The position numbers were made by a program, and so were the translations under genes. A DNA stretch of 64,000 nucleotides from DASXYG01 sp036502625 (lineage in GTDB: Bacteria; Actinomycetota; Actinomycetes; Streptosporangiales; Streptosporangiaceae): assembly GCA_036502625.1 (NCBI GenBank), contig DASXYG010000007.1:1-64000 (forward strand), read 5' to 3'. Positions within the stretch are counted from its first letter, which is position 1. Each line of letters begins with the position of its first letter. The notes beneath the pieces were generated by a model. The model was given only the letters and a program-made list of their open reading frames with translations, was not told the DNA's origin and did no database searches. Shown here piece by piece: positions 43,184 through 51,288 of the stretch.

Positions 43184-43213
43184 TTGACAGGTCAGGTTTT
43201 GACCCTCTAGGTT
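43184..43213 (+). promoter_or_regulatory. Consensus-like sigma-A promoter of the membrane protein gene
   Basis: TTGACA (43184-43189), 18 bp, then TAGGTT (43208-43213), 36 bp before the ATG at 43250. This is one of the closest matches to the housekeeping consensus in the window. Confidence 0.65.
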
Positions 43214-43249
43214 CGACATGTCTTGGTCGGAATGTGGAGAGGGGCTCTT

Positions 43250-43813
43250 ATGTGGCGGGGGTTCTTGGGGTTCTTGCCTTGGATCGTCTACGCGGTCGTG
43301 GCTACTGGGGACGAGTGGCGGTGGGGGGCAATCACGGGGCTCCTGGTCGCTCTGGTGCTGGTCTTCGTTGACCGGCGGAGCGGCAAGGGGTGGGATCAGA
43401 TGGTCATCGAGGCCAGTGCGGTGGTGTTCTTCGCGCTGTTGACCGTCTACTCGCTCGTGCAGCCTCGGTCAGGGGTCACGATGTACGGGCCCGCGCTCGT
43501 CAACGGGTGGCTCGCCCTGACGGCTTGGGGGTCGCTGGCCATCCGGAAGCCGTTCACGCTCGGGATCGCGCGGACCCAGGCGCCTGAGGAGGTCTGGCGC
43601 ACACCGGCGTTCTACCGGGTCAACGTGATCATCACGTCCGTGTGGGCGATCGCGTTCACCGTCGCGGCCGTCGCGCTGACCGCCGTGCTCGCCGCCGACC
43701 AGCACGCGACGGCCCTGGTCATCGCCATCAAGGTGGCGTCCTTCGTGGTGCCCGCGATCTTCACCGTGCGCTACACCCAGGCCGTACGGAACCGCCTGCA
43801 GGCGGCCGGATAG
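43250..43813 (+). CDS. Multi-pass membrane protein of unknown function
   Basis: 187 residues. Five or six hydrophobic segments are visible: FLGFLPWIVYAVVATG, WGAITGLLVALVLVFVD, MVIEASAVVFFALLTVYSLV, LVNGWLALTAWGSLAI, VIITSVWAIAFTVAAVALTAVLA and ALVIAIKVASFVVPAIFTV. The RKPFTLGIARTQAPEEVWRTPAFYRVN loop between TM4 and TM5 recurs in uncharacterised integral membrane proteins. The ATG at 43250 has GAGAGGGGC upstream and opens with the first membrane segment. It is a single-gene unit with its own strong promoter. Function unknown. Confidence 0.8.
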   Translation: MWRGFLGFLPWIVYAVVATGDEWRWGAITGLLVALVLVFVDRRSGKGWDQMVIEASAVVFFALLTVYSLVQPRSGVTMYGPALVNGWLALTAWGSLAIRKPFTLGIARTQAPEEVWRTPAFYRVNVIITSVWAIAFTVAAVALTAVLAADQHATALVIAIKVASFVVPAIFTVRYTQAVRNRLQAAG

Positions 43814-43916
43814 CGGCGGTCCTCCGTTTTGCGCCCGGTGACGAATGCGGTAGGACGGACGAACGCCCGTCGGGCACCCCATTCCGTGCAAACCCCCCGC
43901 GTGAATTCGGAGCATC

Positions 43917-45212
43917 GTGCCGGCCCTCTCCCGTCCGTCCCGCACCGTCCTGACCCGGTGCACACGCGCGCTCGCCGTCGTCCTCGTGCCGCTGCTCGCG
44001 GTGGCCGTGCTGTCGGCGAGCGCGCCCGCGCAGACCGGGTTCAACCCCGTCGCCGGGCCGCAGTTCAACGATCCGACCGCCGACGCCGCGCGCCAGTACT
44101 CCATCACCAACGCGCTGACCGACAACGTCGCGCACGCGCCCAAGGGCTCGGTGATCCGCATGGCGTTCTACAGCCTGTCGATCTCCGGCATCGTCGACGC
44201 GCTGCTCAAGGCGCACGACCGCGGCGTCAACGTGCAGGTCCTGATGGACGCGCACGGCGCGAACGCCCAGTGGACCCGGCTGGCCGGCGCCCTCGGCACC
44301 GACCCGGCGTCCGGGTCGTTCGCCGTGCTCTGCCAGAACGGCTGCATCCAGGGCTACGGCACCGGGTCGCTGCACGCGAAGTACTACATGTTCTCCACGA
44401 CCGGCAACGGCCACTGGGTGACCACGGTCTCCAGCGCGAACCCGACAGGGGCGCAGGCCACGCAGGCGTGGAACAACGCGTACACCACCGTCGGCGACAC
44501 CACCGTCTACCGCACGCACTACGACTTCTTCAAGGAGATGGCGAAGTCGGCGACGACCGGGCCGCGGCTCGGGTCGTACGCGCGCGAGGTGCTGGCCGCG
44601 CCGTACCGCACGTACACCTTCCCGCGGCAGTCGACCGGCACCAGCACGGACACCATGTGGCAGATCCTCAACCGGGTGTCCTGCTCGGGCGCGGCGGCCG
44701 GCTACGGCACCGCCGGGCACCACACGCGCATCCGGGTCGACATGTTCGAGTGGACCGGCAACCGGCTCGCGGTGGCGCAGAAGCTCGCGGCGCTGCGGAA
44801 GTCCGGCTGCTCGATCGGCGTGATCTACACCTCCGGCGCCGTCGACGACACCGTGAAGACCACGCTCACCGGCGCGGGGATCTCCGTCGCCGACTCCTCC
44901 AAGGACGGCAACGGCGACGGCGTCGCCGACCACTACACCCACGACAAGATGCTGATGGTCGACGGGAAGTACAACGGCAACGCGAAGGCGCGCCGGGTCT
45001 TCACCGGATCGCCGAACCTCACCGCGAACTCCCTGCGGCACAACGACGAGTCGATGGTGGAGATCGCGTCGAGCGCCGTCTACACCGCCTACTACACCCA
45101 CTGGCACGACCTCTGGACGTGGTCGAAGACCGCGTCGGGCACGCCCACTCCGCAGGTCAAGAGCGCCGGCGGCGAGGTCCACCTGACGAAGGCGCAGCGC
45201 GAGGACTCCTGA
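43917..45212 (+). CDS. Secreted phospholipase D-like protein
   Basis: 431 residues. A signal peptide (TRALAVVLVPLLAVAVLSASAPA) leads into two PLD-type halves. The second HKD motif is complete (HDKMLMVDG, then FTGSPNLTANSLRHNDE). The first reads HAKYYMFS, with Ser at the usual Asp position, followed by VTTVSSANPTG. The two active-site His and Lys residues are kept, so activity is possible but asymmetrical. Disulfide-forming cysteines occur in LCQNGCIQG and near residues 265 and 308. Likely an extracellular phosphodiesterase acting on phospholipid or nucleic acid. GTG start at 43917. Confidence 0.88.
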   Translation: MPALSRPSRTVLTRCTRALAVVLVPLLAVAVLSASAPAQTGFNPVAGPQFNDPTADAARQYSITNALTDNVAHAPKGSVIRMAFYSLSISGIVDALLKAHDRGVNVQVLMDAHGANAQWTRLAGALGTDPASGSFAVLCQNGCIQGYGTGSLHAKYYMFSTTGNGHWVTTVSSANPTGAQATQAWNNAYTTVGDTTVYRTHYDFFKEMAKSATTGPRLGSYAREVLAAPYRTYTFPRQSTGTSTDTMWQILNRVSCSGAAAGYGTAGHHTRIRVDMFEWTGNRLAVAQKLAALRKSGCSIGVIYTSGAVDDTVKTTLTGAGISVADSSKDGNGDGVADHYTHDKMLMVDGKYNGNAKARRVFTGSPNLTANSLRHNDESMVEIASSAVYTAYYTHWHDLWTWSKTASGTPTPQVKSAGGEVHLTKAQREDS

Positions 45213-45278
45213 CCCCGGATATCCACAGCTTTCGATCCGCGTGCCCGGACCCGTACGCGGGGCAACTAAAGTTGTGGC

Positions 45279-46625
45279 GTGCAGACGCAAGCCGATCAGA
45301 CCTGGCGCGAACTCCCCGCCGCGCAGCAGCCCGAATGGCCCGACCGTGACGCGCTCGCCCGCGCCACGAAGGAACTCACCGCGATGCCGCCGCTGGTCTT
45401 CGCGGGCGAGTGCGACCGCCTGAAGGAGCAGCTCGCGGCGGTCGCCCGCGGCGAGGCGTTCCTGCTCCAGGGGGGCGACTGCGCGGAGCGGTTCGAGTCG
45501 GCCACCGCGGAGAGCATCAGGAACAAGCTGAAGACGCTGCTCCAGATGGCCGTCGTGCTGACCTACGCGGCGAGCGTCCCGGTCGTGAAGATCGGCCGCA
45601 TGGCCGGGCAGTTCGCCAAGCCGCGCTCGCGCCCCATGGAGGTGCGCGACGGCGTCGAGCTGCCCGCCTTCCGCGGCGACATCGTGAACGGCTTCGACTT
45701 CACCCCGGAGGCGCGCACGCCCGACCCGCGCCGCCTGGTCGAGGCCTACCACCGGTCCGCGCTGACGCTGAACCTCGTCCGCGCGTTCGCCGGCGGCGGC
45801 TACGCCGACCTCCGCCAGGTGCACGCCTGGAACCAGGACTTCGTCCGCGACAGCCCGGCCGGCCGCCGCTACGAACAGGTCGCCGGCGAGATCGACCGGG
45901 CGCTGACCTTCATGGAGGCCTGCGGCGCCGACCCCGAGGAGTTCCGTACGGTCGACCTCTACTCCAGCCACGAGGCCCTCCTCCTCGACTACGAGGACGC
46001 CCTCACCCGTACGGACTCCCGTACGAACACGCAGTACGACGTGTCCGCCCACTTCGTGTGGCTGGGCGAGCGCACCCGCCAGCTCGACGGCGCGCACGTC
46101 GAGTTCGCCAAGCACATCCGGAACCCGATCGGCGTGAAGCTCGGCCCGACGACCACCCCGGAGGAGGCGCTCGCGCTGATCGAGGCGCTCAACCCGGAGG
46201 CCGAGCCGGGCCGGCTGACGTTCGTGACCCGCATGGGCGCCGGCCGCGTGCGCGACGCCCTGCCGAACCTCGTCGAGAAGGTCACGGCGAGCGGCGCGCA
46301 GGTCGCCTGGGTCTGCGACCCGATGCACGGCAACACCTACGAGGCGCCGAGCGGCCACAAGACCCGCCGTTTCGACGACGTGCTCGACGAGGTGGCCGGC
46401 TTCTTCGAGGTGCACCGCGCGCTCGGCACCCACCCCGGCGGCGTGCACATCGAGTTCACCGGTGATGACGTCACGGAGTGCACCGGCGGCGGCTACCGGC
46501 TCGCCGAGGACGACCTGCACCAGCGCTACGAAACGGCCTGCGACCCGAGGCTGAACCGTACGCAGTCGCTCGACCTGGCCTTCCAGGTGGCCGAACTGTA
46601 CCGGGGTGCGCAGTACGAGCAGTGA
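45279..46625 (+). CDS. aroG: 3-deoxy-7-phosphoheptulonate synthase, class II
   Basis: 448 residues, full length for the class II (plant/mycobacterial-type) DAHP synthase that starts the shikimate pathway from PEP and erythrose 4-phosphate. Conserved elements are LLQGGDCAERF with a metal-binding Cys, KIGRMAGQFAKPRS, DFTPEARTPDPRRLVEAYHRSA, EALLLDYEDAL, HFVWLGERTRQLDGAHVEF, WVCDPMHGNTYEA and GGVHIEFTGDDVTECTGG. TAAAGT lies 6 bases before the GTG, so the message appears leaderless. The N-terminal extension that allows feedback control in mycobacteria is present. Confidence 0.95.
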   Translation: MQTQADQTWRELPAAQQPEWPDRDALARATKELTAMPPLVFAGECDRLKEQLAAVARGEAFLLQGGDCAERFESATAESIRNKLKTLLQMAVVLTYAASVPVVKIGRMAGQFAKPRSRPMEVRDGVELPAFRGDIVNGFDFTPEARTPDPRRLVEAYHRSALTLNLVRAFAGGGYADLRQVHAWNQDFVRDSPAGRRYEQVAGEIDRALTFMEACGADPEEFRTVDLYSSHEALLLDYEDALTRTDSRTNTQYDVSAHFVWLGERTRQLDGAHVEFAKHIRNPIGVKLGPTTTPEEALALIEALNPEAEPGRLTFVTRMGAGRVRDALPNLVEKVTASGAQVAWVCDPMHGNTYEAPSGHKTRRFDDVLDEVAGFFEVHRALGTHPGGVHIEFTGDDVTECTGGGYRLAEDDLHQRYETACDPRLNRTQSLDLAFQVAELYRGAQYEQ

Positions 46626-46845
46626 CGCAGGGTGAACTCGGGCTTGCTTGGCGGCAAACGGTTGTCGGGCGTGCCGTGTCTGGCGGAGAATTGGGCGCGG
46701 GGACGCATCCGGCGCGAGCCGCGGGCGTTCCCGAGGGGGTTGGAGGGGAAGTGCCGGCCGGTCGTGCCAGGGGGGGTGCCCCAGCGTGCGGCGGCGGCAT
46801 CACGCGGGTGAGGCTACCCCGGATGACGACGTAGGCAGGGATGCA

Positions 46846-47253
46846 ATGGAGGTAGGCGTGAGCACGCTTCCGGAGCGCATGGACGAGGCGGAGGTGCTTG
46901 ACCGCGCCGCCGAGCTGATCGCCGAGCACGGCTGGCGCCAGTTGTCCGCGTCCGGGGCTCGCGGGCTCACCGTGGGGGAGGCGCTGAACCGGGCCATCCT
47001 GCAGCGCTATGACACGGTGTCGGAGCTCGGCATGCCGGCGCGCCGGCAGATCGTGGGCGAGCGGATGGACGCCGAGCAGGTCCTGGCCTGCTGGCTGCTC
47101 GACAGCGGTACCGTCCCCGGCCGGTGGGGCCAGCGGTTCCCGTACGACCACATCGTCATGGAGTGGAGCGAGCGCGCCGGCCAGGACGGCGACCAGGTGC
47201 TGCGCGCGCTGCGCGTGGCGGCGGGCACCGGCACGCAGGTCTCGATCTACTGA
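46846..47253 (+). CDS. Small protein resembling the DUF6197 family
   Basis: About 135 residues. The helix EAEVLDRAAELIAEHGWRQLSA and the GLTVGEALNRAILQRYD segment resemble DUF6197, small actinobacterial proteins of unknown role, but the similarity is by eye. The C-terminal half (VLACWLLDSGTVPGRWGQRFPYDHIVMEWSERAGQDGDQVLRAL) is acidic and helical, with no membrane segment. Start uncertain: ATG at 46846 with AGGG upstream, or GTG at 46858 with GGAGGTAGG upstream. It is a single gene closed by a hairpin. Confidence 0.6.
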   Translation: MEVGVSTLPERMDEAEVLDRAAELIAEHGWRQLSASGARGLTVGEALNRAILQRYDTVSELGMPARRQIVGERMDAEQVLACWLLDSGTVPGRWGQRFPYDHIVMEWSERAGQDGDQVLRALRVAAGTGTQVSIY

Positions 47254-47267
47254 ACCGCGCGAACGCG

Positions 47268-47308
47268 GAACGGCGTACGCATCCCCGACGGGATCGCGTA
47301 CGCCGTTC
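47268..47308. terminator. Bidirectional hairpin terminator
   Basis: The arms GAACGGCGTACGC and its complement (13 bp) enclose an inner ATCCC/GGGAT stem, between two convergent genes. Confidence 0.8.
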
Positions 47309-47322
47309 GCGTCGGGCGGGGC

Positions 47323-47946
47323 TCAGACGGTCGTGAGGACCTGCTCGGCGGCCAGCCGCGGGTTGCGGGCGAACCACGCGTCCGGGCCGGGGCGGCCGAT
47401 GTTGACGACGATCAGCGTGCGGTGGCGGCCGTCGGCGAAGAACTCCTTGTCGACGCCCGCGGCGTCGAACCCGAGCATCGGGCCCGCGGCCAGCCCGGCG
47501 GCGCGCACCCCGATGATGAAGTACGCCGCCTGGAGGGTGGCGTTGAGGCGGGCGAGCCGCTCGCGGGCGTCCTCGTCGCCGTCGAGGGACTCCTTGGCGC
47601 CGGGCTTGTGCGGGAAGACCTCGGGCAGGTGCTCGTGGAAGTCGACGTCCGCGGCCAGCACCGCGACCAGCGGCGCCGTGCGCGTCTTGTCCTGGTTGCC
47701 GGGCGACATGTGGGCGACCAGCCGCTCGCGCGCCTCGGGCGAGCGGACGAGCACGACCCGCAGCGGCTGCGTGTTCATCGCGGTCGGGCCCCACTTGACC
47801 AGGTCGTAGACCGCGCGCATCTGCTCGTCGCTGACGGGCTCGTCGGTGAAGGTGTTCGCCGTACGGGCCGTACGGAACAGCAGGTCCTGCGCGGCCTCCG
47901 GAAGCGCCAGCGCGTCCTGGTCCACGACGTCGGTCATATTCGGCAC
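47323..47946 (-). CDS. Nitroreductase-family protein, RutE/malonic semialdehyde reductase-like
   Basis: 207 residues. Flavin-binding nitroreductase fold with LLFRTARTANTFTDEPVSDEQMRAVYDLVKWGPTAMNTQPLRVVLVRS at the N-terminus, the hallmark of the RutE/HadB subgroup, and RTAPLVAVLAADVDFHEHLPEVFPH in the middle. RutE reduces malonic semialdehyde during pyrimidine breakdown; no other rut gene is nearby, so the substrate is open. It begins at 47946. About 160 bp separate its start from the divergent Nif3 gene. Confidence 0.9.
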   Translation of the reverse strand: MPNMTDVVDQDALALPEAAQDLLFRTARTANTFTDEPVSDEQMRAVYDLVKWGPTAMNTQPLRVVLVRSPEARERLVAHMSPGNQDKTRTAPLVAVLAADVDFHEHLPEVFPHKPGAKESLDGDEDARERLARLNATLQAAYFIIGVRAAGLAAGPMLGFDAAGVDKEFFADGRHRTLIVVNIGRPGPDAWFARNPRLAAEQVLTTV

Positions 47947-48105
47947 GTCCTTATTGGTTGGGTGAAGCGGAACAATCGCTGTAGCTCAATGAAGATTCAA
48001 CTAATTCCCCGGCCGTAGCGTGACCGTCCTCACCCGGTGGGGCACGCCGCACACGAGGCGCGCTGACGTGTCCCCCGTACGCCGCCGCACGGGTAGCCTG
48101 CCGAT

Positions 48106-48969
48106 GTGCCGTTCACCGTCGCCGACGCCGTGGCCGCGCTCGAGGCCGCCTACGATCCCGCGCTCGCCGAGAGCTGGGACTCCGTGGGCCTGACCGTCGG
48201 CGACCCGGCGGCGCCCGTGCGCCGGGCGCTCTTCGCGGTCGACCCCACCGCCGCGGTCGTCGACGAGGCGCTGGCCTGGGGCGCCGACCTCATCGTCACG
48301 CACCACCCGCTGCTGCTGCGCGGCGTCCACAGCGTGGCCACCACCACCGCCAAGGGCCGCACCGTGCACCGCCTGATCACCGGCGGCGCGGCGCTGTTCA
48401 CCGCGCACACCAACGCCGACCGCGCCCGTCCCGGCGTCTCGGACGCCCTGGCCCGGGCCGTCGGCCTCACCGGCGACCTGCGGCCGATCGAGCCCGTCCC
48501 CGGCGACCCGGCGCTCGGCCTCGGCCGCGTGGGCGTGCTGCCCGAGCCGGTGGCGCTGGCCGCGTTCGCCGCGCGGGCCGCCGCCGGGCTGCCCGCCACC
48601 GCGCCGGGCCTGCGGGTCTCCGGCAACCCGGAGACCCCGGTCCGTACGATCGCCGTCAGCGGCGGCGCGGGCGACTCCCTGTTCGACGCCGTGCGCGCCG
48701 CGGGCGCCGACGTCTTCCTCACCGCTGACCTGCGCCATCACCCCGCGTCGGAGTTCGTCGAGGCCCACGGCGTCGCGCTGGTCGACGCCGCGCACTGGGC
48801 CACCGAGTGGCCCTGGCTCGCGGACGCGGCCGCGCGGTTGGAACACGCGTCGGCGGCGCGGGAGGATGAACCCCTGGAGACGCGGGTTTCCGCGCTCGTC
48901 ACCGACGCCTGGAACTTCGTGCCGCATCGCGGTGCCGTAGAACCCGAAGGAGTGGATGTCTCCCCGTGA
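48106..48969 (+). CDS. Nif3-like dinuclear metal centre protein
   Basis: 287 residues. The metal site motifs VTHHPLLLRG and LFTAHTNADRA, plus the late HHPASEFVEAHGVALVDAAHWATEWP, carry the His, Asp and Glu ligands of the NIF3/YbgI family, hexameric proteins whose exact role remains unclear. The gene is shorter than versions with an inserted PII-like domain. It is the first of three overlapping genes with a zinc-ribbon protein and an RNase H/phosphatase, a grouping conserved among actinobacteria to my knowledge. TAGCCT 6 bases before the GTG suggests a leaderless transcript. Confidence 0.93.
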   Translation: MPFTVADAVAALEAAYDPALAESWDSVGLTVGDPAAPVRRALFAVDPTAAVVDEALAWGADLIVTHHPLLLRGVHSVATTTAKGRTVHRLITGGAALFTAHTNADRARPGVSDALARAVGLTGDLRPIEPVPGDPALGLGRVGVLPEPVALAAFAARAAAGLPATAPGLRVSGNPETPVRTIAVSGGAGDSLFDAVRAAGADVFLTADLRHHPASEFVEAHGVALVDAAHWATEWPWLADAAARLEHASAAREDEPLETRVSALVTDAWNFVPHRGAVEPEGVDVSP

Positions 48970-49706
48970 AAGCCGCCCCGGACGTGCAGCTTCGCCTGCT
49001 CGACCTGCAAGAGATCGACACGGCGCTCGACCGTCTCAACCACCGCCGCCGTACGCTCCCCGAGCTGGCGGAGATCGCGAGGCTCGACGGGCGCGCCGCC
49101 GAGCTGCGCGACCAGGTCGTCAACGCCGACACCGAGGTGAGCGACATCTCGCGGGAGCAGTCCAAGGCCGAGGCCGACGTCGACCAGGTCAGGGCGCGGG
49201 CCGAACGCGACCAGAAGCGGCTCGACGCCGGGCAGGTCTCCTCGCCGAAGGAGCTGGAGAACCTCCAGTCGGAGATCGAGTCGCTGGGCCGCCGCCAGTC
49301 CGAGCTGGAAGACGGCGTGCTGGAGATCATGGAACGCCGCGAGACCGCCGAGGCGAGCCGCACCGAGCTGACCGCCGAGCGCGACCGGCTCGCCGGCGAG
49401 CTCGGCGGGCTCACCGAGAAGCGCGACGCCGCGCAGGCCGAGATCGACGGCGAGCTCGGCGAGACGGGCGGCCGGCGTGCCGAGATCGCCAAGGAGATCC
49501 CGGACGACCTGCTGGCGCTGTACGAACGGCTGCGCGGGCAGTACGGCACGGGTGCGGCGGCGCTGAAGGCGGGCCGCTGCGAGGGCTGCAAGCTGGCGCT
49601 GAGCACCGTCGACCTCAACGACATCCGCACCTCGGCGGACGACGAGGTCACCCGCTGCCCCGAGTGCCGCCGCATCCTCGTCCGCACCCCCGAGTCGGGC
49701 CTGTGA
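48966..49706 (+). CDS. Coiled-coil protein with C4 zinc ribbon (CdsZ-like)
   Basis: 246 residues. Residues 10-180 form a long charged coiled coil (LQEIDTALDRLNHRRRTLPEL and so on). The C-terminal ribbon carries CEGCKLALSTVDLNDI and RCPECRRIL, four cysteines for one zinc. This matches the C4-type zinc-ribbon family of actinobacterial and other bacterial proteins of unclear function. Its start overlaps the Nif3 stop and its stop overlaps the next start (GTGA), indicating tight co-expression. No membrane segment or signal. Confidence 0.92.
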   Translation: MKAAPDVQLRLLDLQEIDTALDRLNHRRRTLPELAEIARLDGRAAELRDQVVNADTEVSDISREQSKAEADVDQVRARAERDQKRLDAGQVSSPKELENLQSEIESLGRRQSELEDGVLEIMERRETAEASRTELTAERDRLAGELGGLTEKRDAAQAEIDGELGETGGRRAEIAKEIPDDLLALYERLRGQYGTGAAALKAGRCEGCKLALSTVDLNDIRTSADDEVTRCPECRRILVRTPESGL

Positions 49707-50863
49707 GCCGTCGGCTGGTCGTCGAGGCCGACGGCGGGTCGCGCGGCAACCCGGGGCCGGCCGGCTTCGGCGCGGTCGTCCGCGACCCGGTCAGCGGCAC
49801 GGTCCTCGCCGAGGTCGCGGAGTCCATCGGCGTCGCGACCAACAACGTGGCCGAGTACCGCGGGCTGATCGCGGGCCTGACGGCCGCGGCGGGCCTCGAC
49901 CCGTCCGCGTCCGTCGAGGTGCGGATGGACTCCAAGCTGGTCGTCGAGCAGATGTCCGGCCGGTGGCGCGTCAAGCATCCCGACATGGTGCCGCTGGCGC
50001 TGCGCGCCCGCGACCTGGCCGCGGGCTTCACGCGCATCTCCTACGAATGGATCCCGCGGTCCCGCAACTCCCATGCCGACCGGCTCGCCAACGAGGCCAT
50101 GGACGCCGCGGCCCGCGGCGAGACCTGGGGGGTGGACACCTCGGGCTCCTCCTCCTCGTCCGACGACGAGGAGGGCGCACCACCGGCCCGTACACCCAAG
50201 CCGAGCGCCACGGGCTGGTCGGCGCCCACCACCAAGCCCACGACCCTCCTGCTGCTGCGCCACGGCGAGACCCCGCTGTCCATCGAGAAGCGGTTCGCCG
50301 GCACGGGTGACGCGCCGCTGACCGAGCGCGGCGCCGCGCAGGCCGAGGCCGCCGCGGCCCACCTCGCCGCCTGGGCGCCCGGCCACGGCGGCATCGACGC
50401 GGTCGTCACGTCGCCGCTGAAGCGCACCCGCGCCACCGCCGACGCCGTCGCCCGCGCGCTCGGCGCCGACATCACCGAGGAGCCGGGGTTCGCGGAGACC
50501 GACTTCGGCGAGTGGGAGGGCCTGACGTTCGCCGAGGTGCGCGAGCGCGCCCCGCACCTCCTCAAGGCCTGGATGGGCGACCCGGACGTGCCGCCGCCGG
50601 GCGGGGAGAGCTTCGCCGCGGTGGCCCGCCGCGTGGCCGAGGCCCGCGACCGCGTCCTCGGTGCGCACGCGGAGCGCACGGTCGTCGTGGTGAGCCACGT
50701 GACGCCCATCAAGACGCTGCTCCGCCAGGCGCTGCTCGCGCCGCCGGAGTCGCTCTACCGCATGCACCTGGACGTCGCGTGCCTGTCGCGCGTCGACTAC
50801 TACGCCGACGGCCCGTCGGTCGTCCACTCCGTCAACGAGACCGCCCACCTCGCCGGGGTCTGA
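49703..50863 (+). CDS. Bifunctional RNase H / acid phosphatase (phosphoglycerate-mutase fold)
   Basis: 386 residues. The N-terminal RNase HI-like domain has RRLVVEADGGSRGNPGPAGFG with catalytic Asp10, NNVAEYRGLIAGL and RMDSKLVVEQMSG, ending in RNSHADRLANEAM. A Ser/Asp-rich linker (residues 148-160) leads to a histidine phosphatase domain with LLLLRHGETPLSIEKRF and VVVSHVTPIKTLL. The mycobacterial homologue, Rv2228c, has the same order and both activities have been reported. It probably removes RNA from RNA-DNA hybrids, and the phosphatase may act on alpha-ribazole phosphate. It completes the Nif3 operon and is followed by rnpB on the other strand. Confidence 0.94.
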   Translation: MSRRLVVEADGGSRGNPGPAGFGAVVRDPVSGTVLAEVAESIGVATNNVAEYRGLIAGLTAAAGLDPSASVEVRMDSKLVVEQMSGRWRVKHPDMVPLALRARDLAAGFTRISYEWIPRSRNSHADRLANEAMDAAARGETWGVDTSGSSSSSDDEEGAPPARTPKPSATGWSAPTTKPTTLLLLRHGETPLSIEKRFAGTGDAPLTERGAAQAEAAAAHLAAWAPGHGGIDAVVTSPLKRTRATADAVARALGADITEEPGFAETDFGEWEGLTFAEVRERAPHLLKAWMGDPDVPPPGGESFAAVARRVAEARDRVLGAHAERTVVVVSHVTPIKTLLRQALLAPPESLYRMHLDVACLSRVDYYADGPSVVHSVNETAHLAGV

Positions 50864-50876
50864 CCCCGGACGGGTG

Positions 50877-51269
50877 GGCGGTGGACGAGTCGGCCTGTAG
50901 GCCGGATCCTGTAATCGACGGCCATCCATCTCGGGCCGCCGTTGCCGACGGCCTCCAGCGGTCTACCCGCGGACTCGGGCGGGCCGCCCTCGATCGTCCG
51001 CGCAGGGCCGCAAGCGGCCCCTCTTGACCTTGCTCCGGGTGGGGTTTACCTAGCCGCCCGAGTCGCCTCGGGCGCTGGTGGTCTCTTACACCACCGTTTC
51101 ACCCTTACCTCCGTACGAGACGGGGGCGGTCTGTTCTCTGTGGCACTGTCCCGCGGGTCACCCCGGGTGGGCGTTACCCACCACCCTGCCCTGTGGAGTC
51201 CGGACCTTCCTCGGCGCCCGGTCCGTGAGGAACGGGCGACGCGGCCGTCCGGCCGGCTCGTCCACCGCT
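50877..51269 (-). ncRNA. rnpB: RNase P RNA (bacterial type A)
   Basis: On the minus strand the 5' half contains the universal GAGGAAGGTCCGGACTCC and the 3' half ACAGGATCCGGCCTACAG; the ends pair through GCGGTGGACGAG and CTCGTCCACCGC (helix P1). This is the catalytic RNA that matures tRNA 5' ends. The 5' end is placed about 7 nt downstream of the minus-strand TAGAAT (51276-51281). That promoter lies between the SulP stop and the RNA, with its -35 inside the SulP coding sequence. Length, about 393 nt, is normal. Confidence 0.95.
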
Positions 51270-51288
51270 GCGGCGATTCTAGCGGTGA

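Noticed and set aside
42928..43250. tRNA-Val as an integration (att) site of a mobile element
   Set aside because: No integrase and no duplicated tRNA 3' end is seen in the following 20 kb; flanking genes look chromosomal.
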